Below are positions 8,258 to 19,227 of a DNA stretch of 64,000 bases, one piece after another (the first letter of the stretch is position 1; every line of letters begins with the position of its first letter). Below the pieces are notes generated by a model, which was not told where the DNA came from, searched no databases, and was given only the letters and a program-made list of their open reading frames with translations. The stretch is from the NCBI RefSeq assembly GCF_014266025.1, contig NZ_JACMYC010000005.1, positions 1 through 64,000 of the forward strand, read 5' to 3'. This DNA comes from Nocardioides deserti. GTDB lineage: Bacteria > Actinomycetota > Actinomycetes > Propionibacteriales > Nocardioidaceae. Made by a program: the position numbers and the translations under genes.

Positions 8258-9268
8258 GTGGACGGACCCGCCTCGCCGACGGTGCACGTCCTCGACGACC
8301 TCGACGCCTCGAGCGCTGCTTGGGAGCGGATCTCGCACGACCTCCCCCATCCGTCACCGTTCCTGCGGCCGTGGTGGCTGCGCCACGTGGCGAGGGGCAC
8401 CCCCGTGCACCTGGTGGTGCTGCTCGACGACGAGCCCGTCGGCGGTGCCGCGCTGACCAGCCGGCGGGTGCTGGGCGTCGACCTGCTGCGCCCGGCCGGC
8501 CACGGGGTGCCCTGCCCCGACCACGTCGACCTGGTCGCGGTGCCCGGCCACGAGGACGTCGTAGCGGCGGCCTTCGCCGACTGGTTCGCCCGCCCGGGGT
8601 CGCGGGTCCTCGACCTGGCGGGCGCGCCCGAGCGGTCCCTGGCCGCGCGGTCGCTCGCGGTCCCCGCGGCACCGATGGACGTGGCGCCGTACGAGCCGCT
8701 CGCCGGGGCGTTCCTGGAGACCCGCTCGGCGTCGTTCCGCCGCAACGTGCGCCGCACCGAGAAGCGGCTCGCGGGTCTCGGCGTACGCCAGTGGAGCGCC
8801 ACGGCTGCCACGGCGGACGCGGCGCTCGACGCGTTCGAGGCGTTGCACCGCGACCGGCCCGACCGGGCCGCGCTGCTCGCCGACATGCCGCGCCTGCGGC
8901 CGGCTCTGCTCGAGGCGGTCGCGTGCGGCGAGGCCCGGGTCGACGTGCTCGAGGTCGGCGGGCGGTCCGCCGCGGTCACGGTGGCGTTCCTGGTCGCCGG
9001 CCGGCTCGCGCTCTACCAGCTCGCCCGGTCCACCGAGCGCGAGCACGACGGGGCCGGCACCGCGCTGCTGGTGCGCGTCGTCGAGCAGGCGGCGGCCGAG
9101 GGGTGCACCGAGGTGGACATGCTGCGCGGCGAGGAGTCCTACAAGGGCGGGTTCGCCTCGCAGCAGCGGGTGCTCACGCGCGTGCGGGCGGCCCACGGCG
9201 TCCGCGGCCGGCTGCTGCTGGCCGTGTGGGACGCCGTACGCCGGGTCAACGCGTGGCGCCGCCCCTGA
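8258..9268 (+). CDS. GNAT-fold acyl/aminoacyltransferase, FemAB/CelD (BioF2-like) type
   Basis: A 336-residue protein with the layout of the FemAB/CelD 'Acetyltransf_6' group: an N-terminal degenerate GNAT half and a second half from about residue 150 with the characteristic stretch SFRRNVRRTEKRL, then a GNAT core with GAGTALLVRVVEQA. The C-terminal YKGGFASQ resembles FemAB-like ends. Such enzymes often sit in exopolysaccharide or wall loci and transfer acyl or aminoacyl groups; the substrate here is unknown. The GTG start is supported by the -10 element six bases upstream. The 3' end overlaps the convergent cupin gene by 23 bp. Confidence 0.8.
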   Translation: MDGPASPTVHVLDDLDASSAAWERISHDLPHPSPFLRPWWLRHVARGTPVHLVVLLDDEPVGGAALTSRRVLGVDLLRPAGHGVPCPDHVDLVAVPGHEDVVAAAFADWFARPGSRVLDLAGAPERSLAARSLAVPAAPMDVAPYEPLAGAFLETRSASFRRNVRRTEKRLAGLGVRQWSATAATADAALDAFEALHRDRPDRAALLADMPRLRPALLEAVACGEARVDVLEVGGRSAAVTVAFLVAGRLALYQLARSTEREHDGAGTALLVRVVEQAAAEGCTEVDMLRGEESYKGGFASQQRVLTRVRAAHGVRGRLLLAVWDAVRRVNAWRRP

Positions 9269-10088
9269 CCGCGGCCCACGCCTTCATCGCGCCGACCTTG
9301 GCCCGGTCGCGGGCCGGCGACTCGCCGTACGGACGGGGCGTCAGGCCGGTCCTCGCGACCTTCGTGTTGAACGCCTGCACCAGCGACTCGGTCTCGTTGT
9401 CGCGGTTGAAGAACGTGACGGTCATCGACAGCGACGTCTCGTCGCCGTTGATGATCCAGTGCGGGGTGTACGGCGGGATGTAGCAGCCGGTGCCCGGGCT
9501 GATGACGTGCTCGGCGACGGTCTCGGGCTGCTCGTGGAAGCGGCCGAAGGAGCCGTTCCAGTAGCGCTCGACCTCGCGCGTCTTCTGCTCCTCGTCGGCG
9601 AACCGGCCGAACCCGAGCGTGCGCGTGCCCTGCAGCTGCATGCAGAAGCTGTGCTCGATGTCGAAGTGGGCGGCGGTCACCCCGCGCGGCGAGCTGGCGA
9701 AGAGGAAGCCCATCCGGCGGGTCAGGTCCGCGGGGTCCATGCCCGAGGCCTCCGCGAGGTCGTCGAGCACCTCGTCGACCAGGGCGCGGTAGCGCGGCAC
9801 CTGGTGGACGTGGAGCAGGGTGAACCACGAGCGGTTCACCGCCACGTCGCGGATGCGCTGCCCGATGTCGTCGGTCGGCGCGGCGACGCCGGCGGCGTCA
9901 CCGGCGGCGATGGGCTTCTCGGCCGGCTCGGCCGAGAGCGACGCGGCCGGCAGCTCCTCGGCCAGCCGGGCGATCTCGTCCAGCGTGAGCAGCGGGTGCC
10001 CCGCCAGTCCGTGCCGGAAGCGTGTCGGCGTGCGCGTCTCGACGTCGCGCGCGAAGGATGGGTCGATCGACGGCCACAACGCGGTCAT
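9246..10088 (-). CDS. Cupin-fold (JmjC-like) Fe(II)/2-oxoglutarate oxygenase candidate
   Basis: A 280-residue protein with a JmjC/cupin_8-like core. The iron-binding HxD is at His141/Asp143 (AAHFDIEHS) and the distal histidine is probably His210 in IPPYTPHW; the stretch CMQLQGTRTLGFGRF lies between them as in family members. Such proteins hydroxylate peptides, RNA or small metabolites; the target is unknown. The ATG at 10088 is chosen because the core begins soon after and an operator-like inverted repeat lies just upstream. It is monocistronic, between the convergent acetyltransferase and lepA. Confidence 0.8.
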   Translation of the reverse strand: MTALWPSIDPSFARDVETRTPTRFRHGLAGHPLLTLDEIARLAEELPAASLSAEPAEKPIAAGDAAGVAAPTDDIGQRIRDVAVNRSWFTLLHVHQVPRYRALVDEVLDDLAEASGMDPADLTRRMGFLFASSPRGVTAAHFDIEHSFCMQLQGTRTLGFGRFADEEQKTREVERYWNGSFGRFHEQPETVAEHVISPGTGCYIPPYTPHWIINGDETSLSMTVTFFNRDNETESLVQAFNTKVARTGLTPRPYGESPARDRAKVGAMKAWAAVRGGATR

Positions 10089-10106
10089 GTTGTCCCCCCA
10101 GGACGT

Positions 10107-10123
10107 TGTCGGTTGTGCCGACA
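10107..10123. promoter_or_regulatory. Inverted repeat, candidate operator of the cupin gene
   Basis: TGTCGG-N5-CCGACA is a perfect 6-bp-arm dyad 19 bp upstream of the cupin start codon, in the 80-bp gap between lepA and the cupin gene. The size and symmetry suit a TetR- or GntR-type dimer. No regulator gene is adjacent. Confidence 0.4.
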
Positions 10124-10168
10124 CTCTCCCCAGGTACGCCGCCGCGCAACCCTCCCGGACGCGAACCG

Positions 10169-12043
<1,875 letters not shown>

Positions 12044-12129
12044 AGGCTCTTCTCGACGGACGTGGTGGTCGGGACGGACCCGGCCATCCTCCCATGCGCG
12101 AACCGGTGGCCCCGACTCGGCGAGTGCGG

Positions 12130-12135
12130 CAGGAT
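12130..12135 (+). promoter_or_regulatory. Predicted -10 element of a leaderless transcript (desaturase-like gene)
   Basis: CAGGAT ends 6 nt before the GTG at 12142. It differs from TANNNT at the first base, so it is weaker than the others. Confidence 0.35.
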
Positions 12136-12141
12136 CCCGGC

Positions 12142-13089
12142 GTGACCGACGCCCTCTCCTCGGCCTGGGGCGCGATCCCCGAGGCCCTCCGCGAGCCGGT
12201 CGTGCTCGCGATGCCGTTCTTCGTGCTCTTCGTGCTCGTCGAGGCGTTCGCGGCGTACCACCTCGAGGACGAGCGGCCGGACGGCAGCCCGCGCTACGAC
12301 CGTCGCGACGCGTTCACGAGCGTCTCGCTGGGCGCGGTGTCGGTGGGGACGATGGCGCTGTGGAAGGGCCTGGGGCTGGCGGCGTACGCCGTGCTCTACG
12401 CGTACGTCGCGCCGTGGCACCTGCCCGCGGACGCCTGGTGGACCGTGGCGCTCGCGCTGCTCGGCGTCGACTTCTCCTTCTACTGGGCCCACCGCGTCGC
12501 GCACCGGGTCCGCCTGGTCTGGGCGACCCACCAGGCCCACCACTCCAGCGAGCACTTCAACTTCGCCACTGCCCTGCGCCAGAAGTGGAACAACTCCCAC
12601 GAGCTGGTCGCCTGGGCTCCCCTGCCGCTGCTCGGCGTGCCGCCGGCGCTGGTGTTCCTCGGCTTCTCCGTCAGCCTCGTCTACCAGTTCTTCGTCCACA
12701 CCGAGCGGGTCCGGACGCTGTGGCGACCGATCGAGCTGGTCTTCAACACCCCGTCGCACCACCGCGTGCACCACGGCAGCGACCCGGAGTATCTCGACCG
12801 CAACTACGGCGGCATCCTCATCGTCTGGGACCGCCTCTTCGGCACCTTCCAGCCCGAGCTGCACCGCCCGACGTACGGGCTGACCAAGCCCGTCGGCACC
12901 TACAACCTGTTGCACCTGCAGACCCACGAGTACGCCGCCATCGCGCGCGACGTGCGGCAGGCGCCGACGCTGCGCGAGAAGCTCGGCTACGTCCTCGGTC
13001 CCCCGGGGTGGCGGCCCGCCGCCGCGGTCTCCGGAGCGGCTGCCGGCGCGGCCGCTCCGGCACCGGCCGAGGTGCCCGTCGAGCGCTGA
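12142..13089 (+). CDS. Sterol desaturase / fatty acid hydroxylase family di-iron membrane enzyme
   Basis: A 315-residue integral membrane protein with four or so hydrophobic segments and the three histidine clusters that hold the di-iron centre: HRVAH at 117-121, HQAHH at 130-134 and HHRVHH further on. The family hydroxylates or desaturates sterols, carotenoids or fatty acids with oxygen at the membrane. The C-terminal 25 residues are Ala/Pro-rich and disordered. Its neighbour is a phosphotransferase-like gene 39 bp downstream on the same strand, but each has its own -10-like element. The substrate cannot be told from sequence. Confidence 0.9.
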   Translation: MTDALSSAWGAIPEALREPVVLAMPFFVLFVLVEAFAAYHLEDERPDGSPRYDRRDAFTSVSLGAVSVGTMALWKGLGLAAYAVLYAYVAPWHLPADAWWTVALALLGVDFSFYWAHRVAHRVRLVWATHQAHHSSEHFNFATALRQKWNNSHELVAWAPLPLLGVPPALVFLGFSVSLVYQFFVHTERVRTLWRPIELVFNTPSHHRVHHGSDPEYLDRNYGGILIVWDRLFGTFQPELHRPTYGLTKPVGTYNLLHLQTHEYAAIARDVRQAPTLREKLGYVLGPPGWRPAAAVSGAAAGAAAPAPAEVPVER

Positions 13090-13116
13090 CCGGTCGCTGG
13101 GACCAGTCGCGGGCGC

Positions 13117-13122
13117 GAGGAT
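13117..13122 (+). promoter_or_regulatory. Predicted -10 element of a leaderless transcript (APH-like gene)
   Basis: GAGGAT ends 6 nt before the GTG at 13129; a weak match to TANNNT. Confidence 0.3.
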
Positions 13123-13128
13123 GGGCGG

Positions 13129-14094
13129 GTGAACGCGCTCGCCATCCCGCACGGACGGACCGCTCGCCGACTGGAGTGGCCCTTCCTGCCGCCGCACGTC
13201 CGCGACCAGGTCGCGGCCCGGTGCGGGTCCCCCGTGGTCGCGGCGGAGTCGATGACCAGCGGCTTCACGCCGGGCTTCGCCTCGGTGCTCACCTGCGCGG
13301 ACGGGTCGCGGCACTTCGTCAAGGCCGCCTCGGTCGTCGCGCAGCGCACCTTCGCCGAGTCCTACCGGGAGGAGGCGCTGCGGCTCGGCGCCCTGCCCGC
13401 CGGGGTGCCGGCGCCGCGGCTGCAGTGGTCGCACGTCGACGACGACTGGGTGGTGCTCGGGATCGAGCACGTCGAGCACGTGACCCCGCCGCGTCCCTGG
13501 CTCGCCGACGACCTCGACCGCGTCGTCGCCGCGCTGGAGGTCGCCGCGACCGCGCTCACGCCGGCGCCCGACGAGCCGGCCCTCGTGCCGCTCGCCGAGG
13601 AGGTGGCCGACTGGCCGTCGTACTGGGACCGCGTGCGGCTCCAGGACCTCGGCCGCGGGCTGTACCTCCCCGGGTTCGCCGAGCACCTGGACGAGGCCGC
13701 CGCGCTGGCCCGGACCGCACCGGCGGCGGCCTCCGGCGACACGCTCGTCCACATGGACGTCCGCGACGACAACGTGCTCCTTGCGGCGGACGGCCGGGTG
13801 CTGCTGTGCGACTGGAACTGGCCCGTGCGCGGGGCCGCGTGGTTCGACACGGTCGCGCTGATGATCGGGCCGTGGGGCGACGGGCTCGACGTCGACCCGG
13901 TCCTGGCCCGCGCCCCGCTGACCCGCGACGTGACGGCGGAGCACATCGACGCGGTCATCGCGCTGCACACGGGCTACTTCCTGCTCATGCAGGCGCAGCG
14001 GGTCCCACCGACCTCCCCGTTCCTCCGGACCGCGCAGCGGCACAACGCGGAGGTAGCCTGGGGCTGGCTCGCGGAGCGTCGCGGCTGGCGCTGA
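13129..14094 (+). CDS. APH-family phosphotransferase (aminoglycoside/choline-kinase-like)
   Basis: A 321-residue kinase-fold protein. The catalytic loop HMDVRDDN (HxDxxxxN) and the metal-binding LCDWNW are both intact in the C-terminal half. The family phosphorylates small molecules such as aminoglycosides, choline, homoserine or sugars; there is no specific reason to call it a resistance gene. It lies downstream of the sterol-desaturase-like gene and ends 176 bp before rpsT. Confidence 0.85.
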   Translation: MNALAIPHGRTARRLEWPFLPPHVRDQVAARCGSPVVAAESMTSGFTPGFASVLTCADGSRHFVKAASVVAQRTFAESYREEALRLGALPAGVPAPRLQWSHVDDDWVVLGIEHVEHVTPPRPWLADDLDRVVAALEVAATALTPAPDEPALVPLAEEVADWPSYWDRVRLQDLGRGLYLPGFAEHLDEAAALARTAPAAASGDTLVHMDVRDDNVLLAADGRVLLCDWNWPVRGAAWFDTVALMIGPWGDGLDVDPVLARAPLTRDVTAEHIDAVIALHTGYFLLMQAQRVPPTSPFLRTAQRHNAEVAWGWLAERRGWR

Positions 14095-14133
14095 GGGCGC
14101 TCCTCGACGGCCGCGTCACGGCCCCTGAGCGAT

Positions 14134-14163
14134 TTGGGCGGCCGGATCGCCCGCTGCTAACCT
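14134..14163 (+). promoter_or_regulatory. Predicted rpsT promoter
   Basis: TTGGGC at 14134-14139 and TAACCT at 14158-14163 are separated by 18 bp, about 110 bp upstream of rpsT. This leaves a roughly 100-nt 5' leader, unlike the leaderless genes in the window. Confidence 0.5.
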
Positions 14164-14270
14164 CGTACGTCGCATGTCGCGCGTCCGCCCCGCGGGCCGA
14201 GGCGCGCACAGCACACGAAATCTTCAGCAGCACCAGCACAGCACCCCACACCTACGACGAAGGCGCAGTA

Positions 14271-14531
14271 GTGGCGAACATCAAGTCCCAGATCAAGCGG
14301 AACAAGCAGAACGAGAAGCGTCACGAGCGCAACAAGGCCGTCAAGACCGGCCTGAAGACCGCCGTGAACAAGTTCCGCAAGGCCGCCGAGGCGGGCGACA
14401 AGGACGTCGCGGTCACCGCGGCCCGCGACGCCTCGCGCATGCTGGACAAGGCCGCCTCCAAGGGCGTCATCCACAAGAACCAGGCCGCGAACCGCAAGTC
14501 CGCGATCGCCAAGAAGGCCGCCTCTCTCTGA
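14271..14531 (+). CDS. rpsT: 30S ribosomal protein S20
   Basis: An 86-residue, highly basic protein, standard length for S20, which binds 16S rRNA helices 9 and 44 during early 30S assembly. The N terminus [20 protein letters not shown] is the family signature. The start is GTG with a GAAGG Shine-Dalgarno-like stretch upstream. It is followed at once by a strong intrinsic terminator and lies convergent to holA, the usual actinobacterial arrangement. Confidence 0.99.
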   Translation: MANIKSQIKRNKQNEKRHERNKAVKTGLKTAVNKFRKAAEAGDKDVAVTAARDASRMLDKAASKGVIHKNQAANRKSAIAKKAASL

Positions 14532-14546
14532 GGCCCCTCGCGAGAA

Positions 14547-14577
14547 GGCGCCGACCCATCGGGTCGGCGCCCTTTTT
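14547..14577 (+). terminator. Intrinsic terminator of rpsT
   Basis: A perfect 11-bp stem (GGCGCCGACCC paired with GGGTCGGCGCC) with a 3-nt loop, followed by five T, 15 bp after the rpsT stop. Confidence 0.92.
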
Positions 14578-14638
14578 GCATGTGCCCAGCCGCGTTGGAG
14601 CGCGGGTGATGGTCGACGGCTGCTGTGGTGGCGCCGCG

Positions 14639-15628
14639 TCAGCGCGCGTCGCGCAGCGCGGTGATGGTGAGCACCAGCCGCTCGAGCGTGTACGACGCGT
14701 CGCTGGCCGCGCCCTTGATGTCGGCGTCGGCCTGGGCGACCGCCCGGATCGCCTGCGCGAGGCCGTGCTCGGACCAGCCGCGGGACTGGTCGCGGATCGA
14801 GCGCAGCTTCCACGGCGGCACGCCGACCTCGCGGGCCAGGTCCGCCTCGCGCATCCCGCGCGGGGCGCCGTGGTAGCGCGCCAACCCGCGCGCGCCGCCG
14901 GCGAACGCCGAGGTGACCAGCACCGGAGCCGTCCCGCCGTCGAGCGCCCAGCGCAGCTCCTCGAGCGCGACGTGGCGCCTGCCCGAGAACGCCGCGTCGG
15001 CGACCGCGAAGGACTTCGCCTCGGCCCGGCCGCCGAAGTACCGCTTGACCTTGCCGACGTCGAGCGGCTCGCCCGGGAAGTCGTGGGTCAGCTGGTGCGC
15101 CGCGGCCGACAGCGAGCGCAGGTCCTGCCCCACCGCGGAGACGAGGAACGAGGCCGCCTCCTGGTCGATGGTCGAGCCGTGCCGGCGGACCTCGGCGGCC
15201 ACGAACCCCGGGAACTCCGAGGCCTTGAGCTCGCCGGACTTCGACTCGGTGACGCCCCTGGCCTTGCGCAGCTTGGTGAGCACGCCGCTGCCCTTCGGGC
15301 CGCCACCGTGCACCAGCACGAGGGCGACGTCCTCGACCGGCGCGTCGGCGTACGACAGCAGGCCGGCGACCGACTCCTCGGGGAGGTTCTCGAGCGCGCG
15401 GACCACGACGCACCGCGTGCTGGAGAACAGCGACGGTGCCGACAGCTCCCCCAGCGTGGCGAGCGTCAGCTCGGCGGCGCCGGTCTCCGACAGCTCGGCC
15501 TCCGCGTCGTGGGAGCGGACGGCCTCGCGGACGGCCGCGACCGTGCGCTCGTTGAGGAACTCCTCCTTGCCGGTCACCAGGGTGACCCGACCGAGGACGT
15601 CTGCTGCTCTCGGACCCGCTGCTGCCAT
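14639..15628 (-). CDS. holA: DNA polymerase III subunit delta
   Basis: A 329-residue AAA+-like clamp-loader subunit that opens the beta sliding clamp. Seen: N-terminal LVTGKEEFLNERTV region, the LVHGGG strand of the first domain, and the conserved C-terminal helical domain with PPWKLRSIRDQSRGW. The ATG at 15628 (MAAAG) gives the usual length; an upstream in-frame ATG would add a non-conserved tail. It is co-directional with and 52 bp downstream of comEC, as in other actinobacteria. Confidence 0.95.
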   Translation of the reverse strand: MAAAGPRAADVLGRVTLVTGKEEFLNERTVAAVREAVRSHDAEAELSETGAAELTLATLGELSAPSLFSSTRCVVVRALENLPEESVAGLLSYADAPVEDVALVLVHGGGPKGSGVLTKLRKARGVTESKSGELKASEFPGFVAAEVRRHGSTIDQEAASFLVSAVGQDLRSLSAAAHQLTHDFPGEPLDVGKVKRYFGGRAEAKSFAVADAAFSGRRHVALEELRWALDGGTAPVLVTSAFAGGARGLARYHGAPRGMREADLAREVGVPPWKLRSIRDQSRGWSEHGLAQAIRAVAQADADIKGAASDASYTLERLVLTITALRDAR

Positions 15629-15680
15629 GGTGGCTCCAGCCTCCCACAGCGCACCGACGTCCCCGGCGCTCGGCCGGGCC

Positions 15681-17978
15681 TCACTCCCGGGTGCGGGTCG
15701 CCAGTCCGTCGTCGGTGACCCGCACCAGCACGTCACCGTCCTCGTCGGTGCGCAGGATGCTCGCCCCGGCGTCGGACAGCGGGTCGAGGACCTCCTCGGC
15801 CGGATGGCCGTAGTCGTTGTCCTCCCCTGCCGAGACGAGCACGACCTGCGCCCCGAGCGACGTCAGGAACGGCAGGTCCTGGTAGCGGCTGCCGTGGTGC
15901 GGCAGCTTCAGCACGTCCACCTGCAGGCCGGGCAGTGCCCGGGCCAGCGCCGCCTGGCCGGGCGGCTCCAGGTCGCCGGTCAGCAGCACGCGCACGCCGC
16001 CGACCTCGGCGAGCAGCACCACGCTCGCGTCGTTGGCCGACTCCCCCTCCTCCCCCGTCGCGGCGGTGCCCGGCCGCGGCCACAGGACCTGCAGCGTCAC
16101 GTCCCCCACCCGCCTCGTCCCGCCGTACGACGCCGCGCCGACGGTCAGCCCCGCGCCCGCGGCCGCGGCCGCCGCGTCCGCGACCCCGCCGGCCGGGTCG
16201 AGCACCGTGGTCGCCTCGACCGCACCGACCGCCCGCCCGTCGAGCACGCCGGCGAGGCCGTCGACGTGGTCGGCGTGGAAGTGCGTGAGCACCACCAGCG
16301 GGACCCGGTCGACGCCGAGGTCGTCCAGGCAGCGGTCGACCGGTCCGGGGTCCGGTCCCGCGTCGACGACGACCGCCTCGCCGGGACCCGACCGCAGGGC
16401 CAGAGCGTCGCCCTGACCGACGTCGCACATGGCGAGGACCCAGTCGTCCGCCGGCCAGCCCGGGGTGGGCGGTCGCACCAGGACGGCCACGGCGAGCAGC
16501 AGGGCGAGCGGCACCGCGGTGGTAGGTCCCACGAGCACCCGGCGCAGCAGGAGCGCCAGCAGCACGCAGCCGGCGCTGAGCACCACGAGCGCCACCGGGC
16601 CGGTGCCCCAGTCCACGGCTGCGGTCGGGAGGTCCGCGCCCCGGTCGGCCACGGCGACGATCCACCCGACGCACCAGCCGGCTCCGGTGCCGAGCACGGC
16701 GCCGGCGGGCTCGGAGACGAGGCCGACCAGCCCGCCGCCGAGGCCCAGCACGGTGGCGGGACCGACCGCCGGCGCCACGACGAGGTTCGCGGCGACCGCC
16801 ACCAGGCTGACCTCGCCCGAGAGCGCCGCCACGACGGGCGTGCACGCGAGCTGGGCCGCGAGCGGCACGGCCACCGCCTCGGCCACCCAGCGCGGCAGCC
16901 ACCGGGCCATCGCGTCGCGCCACACGGGTGCGAGCACGAGGATCCCGGCGGTCGCGAGCACCGACAGCGCGAACCCCGGCGAGGTGGCCAGGCCGGGCTG
17001 GACGAGCAGCAGCACGACCACGGCGACGCCGAGAGCCCGGAAGCCGCGTTGCAGGGCGTGCACCCCGAGCGCCAGCAGCGCGACCGACCCCATCACCGCG
17101 GCCCGGAGCACGCTCGGCTCGGTGCGGGCGAGAAGCACGAGCCCGACGATGCCGAGCGCGCCGACGACGTACGTGCCCCGGCCACGGACGCCGCACCAGC
17201 GCGCGAGCAGGAGGAGGAAGCCGACGACGAGGGTGAGGTTCGTCCCCGAGACCGCCAGCAGGTGGGTCAACCCGGTCGTCCGGAAGTCCTCCTCCACCTC
17301 GGTGTCGAGCAGCTGGTCGTCCCCGGTGACGAGCGCCGGCACCAGGGCGGCCTGGGCGGGCGGGCGGTGGTCGACCGCCTCGCGGATGGAGCGGCGGACC
17401 GCATCGGCGCCACGCCACCACGGTCCTGCGCCCGCCACGACCTCCGGGTCACCGGCGACCAGCACCGCGGCCAGGTCGTGCCCGTCGGCCGTGTCCAGCC
17501 GGCCGCTCGCCCGGACCGTGTCACCGAGCCGCACCTCAGCCCACGGCTGGTCGCCCAGCACGAGCACCCGCGTGCGCAACCGGGTCGTGGCGCCGCGGCC
17601 GGTGACCTCGCGGACCTCGAGACGCGTGAGGACACGGTCGGCGAACCGGCCCTCCACCGGCCGCGGGTCGGCGACCAGCGTGCCGGTCACGGTCACCACG
17701 GCGCGCTCGCCGGCCAGGTCGGCGACCGCGTTGGTCCGGGTCTGCTCCGCCCGGACCGCAGCCCCGCCGCCCACCGCGACGGCGACGAGCACGACGGCCG
17801 CCACCGTGGTGCCGTGACCGTGCCGCCGGACGACCAGCACCGCCGTCACGAGGACAGCCACCGTCACGCCGGTCAGCGGCCGTGGCGACAGCAGCTGCGC
17901 GGCCAGCCCGGCGAGCCAGGCGGCGGCCGCGAGCAACGGCATCCGTACGTCGACACGGTCGGCCTCGCGCTCACCCAC
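15681..17978 (-). CDS. comEC: ComEC/Rec2 DNA-uptake channel with metallo-beta-lactamase domain
   Basis: A 765-residue membrane protein: DUF4131-like N-terminal region, a competence-domain membrane core with several hydrophobic helices between residues about 200 and 490, and a C-terminal metallo-beta-lactamase-fold domain from about 515. The latter keeps LTHFHADHVDG near residue 563, LLTGDLE and LPHHGSRYQ, so it is a candidate nuclease that degrades the non-transported strand. In competent bacteria ComEC is the single-strand DNA translocation channel. The start overlaps the comEA stop by 8 bp. Whether this strain is transformable is unknown. Confidence 0.95.
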   Translation of the reverse strand: MGEREADRVDVRMPLLAAAAWLAGLAAQLLSPRPLTGVTVAVLVTAVLVVRRHGHGTTVAAVVLVAVAVGGGAAVRAEQTRTNAVADLAGERAVVTVTGTLVADPRPVEGRFADRVLTRLEVREVTGRGATTRLRTRVLVLGDQPWAEVRLGDTVRASGRLDTADGHDLAAVLVAGDPEVVAGAGPWWRGADAVRRSIREAVDHRPPAQAALVPALVTGDDQLLDTEVEEDFRTTGLTHLLAVSGTNLTLVVGFLLLLARWCGVRGRGTYVVGALGIVGLVLLARTEPSVLRAAVMGSVALLALGVHALQRGFRALGVAVVVLLLVQPGLATSPGFALSVLATAGILVLAPVWRDAMARWLPRWVAEAVAVPLAAQLACTPVVAALSGEVSLVAVAANLVVAPAVGPATVLGLGGGLVGLVSEPAGAVLGTGAGWCVGWIVAVADRGADLPTAAVDWGTGPVALVVLSAGCVLLALLLRRVLVGPTTAVPLALLLAVAVLVRPPTPGWPADDWVLAMCDVGQGDALALRSGPGEAVVVDAGPDPGPVDRCLDDLGVDRVPLVVLTHFHADHVDGLAGVLDGRAVGAVEATTVLDPAGGVADAAAAAAGAGLTVGAASYGGTRRVGDVTLQVLWPRPGTAATGEEGESANDASVVLLAEVGGVRVLLTGDLEPPGQAALARALPGLQVDVLKLPHHGSRYQDLPFLTSLGAQVVLVSAGEDNDYGHPAEEVLDPLSDAGASILRTDEDGDVLVRVTDDGLATRTRE

Positions 17979-18993
17979 CCCCGACCGTCACGAACGGGCG
18001 GAGCTGGCCGAGCGTCGCCTCACCGATCCCGTCGACCTCCAGCAGCTCGTCGACCGCGCTGAACCCGCCGTGCTCGTCGCGCCAGGCGAGGATCGCGGCC
18101 GCGGTCACCGGCCCGACCTCGGGCAGCGCCTCGAGCTCGACCGTCGTGGCGCGGTTGAGGTCCACCAGCGCGACCGGGGCGCCGGTCGTGCCCGTCGTGC
18201 CGGCGGCACCGGCCACCGGCGGCGGCAGCCCGCTCCGCCCGACGAGCACCTGCTCTCCGTCGACGAGCAGCCGGGCGAGGTTCAGCGACGATAGGTCGAC
18301 CCCAGGTCGGGCGCCGCCGGCCGCGTCCAGGGCGTCCACCACGCGCGACCCGGCGTCCAGCACGACGATGCCGGGGCGTCGTACCTTGCCGGCGACGTCG
18401 ACGACCACCTCGACCACCTCGGCCGGCGCGCCCGAGGGGGACGCCGCCGCTGCCGCCGAGGCCGGGACGGTCGGCACCTCGATGAGGTCCGCGACCGGCG
18501 AGGTGTCCACCGGCGCCGGCGCGGCCGGGGCACCGGCGTCCGACCGCACCACCCACCAGCACGTCACGGCCAGCCCGAGCGCGACCACCACGGCCACCAC
18601 CGTCAGCTGCGCCGACCCCAGCGCCGCCCGGCCGCGGAGCGTCTCGGGCACCAGGTCGGCCGGCGCCAGCCGCAGCGGTCGCCGGGCGGCGTGCCGGCCC
18701 GGCTCGGGGACCGGCGGCGGCTCCGCTCGCTGCGCCGGGGACGGATCGGGTTGCGCGCGGACCGCCGCCCGCGGCCGCACCCGCGTGTGGTCGCTCGTCC
18801 AGTCCGGTTCCGGCTCCTGCGCGGACCCTTCCGTGGGCCCGGTCCACCACGGGTCCGGCTCGACCGCCCAGGCGGGCTCGACGGGCTCCGGTGACGACGG
18901 TGCGGGCCGTTGCGCAGCGAGCTCGGCGCTCAGCAGGGCCAGCCGACGGGACACGGCTTCCTGGTGCTCGGTGGCGGCGCGGCGGGATCGCAT
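17971..18993 (-). CDS. comEA: ComEA family DNA-binding protein (SLBB + helix-hairpin-helix)
   Basis: A 340-residue protein with an Arg/Pro-rich cytoplasmic N-terminal region, one transmembrane helix near residues 125-148, a soluble SLBB/Ig-like domain about 185-255, and a C-terminal helix-hairpin-helix pair (LEALPEVGPVTAAAIL and VDGIGEATLGQL) that binds double-stranded DNA at the cell surface. It delivers DNA to ComEC. The N-terminal extension before the TM helix is longer than in Bacillus ComEA. The ATG at 18993 is supported by a -10 element seven bases upstream. Confidence 0.93.
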   Translation of the reverse strand: MRSRRAATEHQEAVSRRLALLSAELAAQRPAPSSPEPVEPAWAVEPDPWWTGPTEGSAQEPEPDWTSDHTRVRPRAAVRAQPDPSPAQRAEPPPVPEPGRHAARRPLRLAPADLVPETLRGRAALGSAQLTVVAVVVALGLAVTCWWVVRSDAGAPAAPAPVDTSPVADLIEVPTVPASAAAAASPSGAPAEVVEVVVDVAGKVRRPGIVVLDAGSRVVDALDAAGGARPGVDLSSLNLARLLVDGEQVLVGRSGLPPPVAGAAGTTGTTGAPVALVDLNRATTVELEALPEVGPVTAAAILAWRDEHGGFSAVDELLEVDGIGEATLGQLRPFVTVGGG

Positions 18994-19000
18994 GCGGGCG

Positions 19001-19006
19001 ACGCTA
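19001..19006 (-). promoter_or_regulatory. Predicted -10 element of comEA-comEC (leaderless)
   Basis: TAGCGT on the minus strand ends 7 nt before the comEA ATG. Confidence 0.55.
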
Positions 19007-19171
19007 GGTACGCCGACCGTCCGCCCGCCCGGCCCGACAAGGCGCCTGTGGACGACCCCGCCCCGGCGCCGGGCTGTGGACACCAGCCGGCCCGCGGCGG
19101 TCGCGCGCCGGACCCCGCACTCCGGGGCATGTCACGTGCCGCACCGACCGCACACCGGCCACTCGCGCCGG

Positions 19172-19205
19172 ACATATCGGGGCAGTCCTGCACATATCGG
19201 GGCAG
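19172..19205. repeat. Two 14-bp direct repeats upstream of comEA
   Basis: ACATATCGGGGCAG occurs at 19172-19185 and 19192-19205, a 20-bp period, so both copies face the same side of the helix. The second copy forms part of the hairpin at 19186-19227. Together with that hairpin and the palindrome at 19228-19247 they fill most of the recognisable structure in the 307-bp gap between comEA and degV. Confidence 0.9.
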
Positions 19206-19227
19206 ATCTCCCCCGATATGTGCAGGA
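19186..19227. terminator. 17-bp perfect inverted repeat 3' of degV (candidate U-less terminator or operator)
   Basis: TCCTGCACATATCGGGG at 19186-19202 pairs perfectly with 19211-19227 across an 8-nt loop. It lies 74 bp after the degV stop. No T-run follows on either strand, so it would be an I-shaped (U-less) terminator; it also sits about 190 bp upstream of comEA and could be a regulatory site. Confidence 0.55.

Noticed and set aside
13129..14094. Aminoglycoside resistance gene
   Set aside because: The fold fits, but nothing ties the protein to antibiotics; APH-like kinases act on many metabolites.
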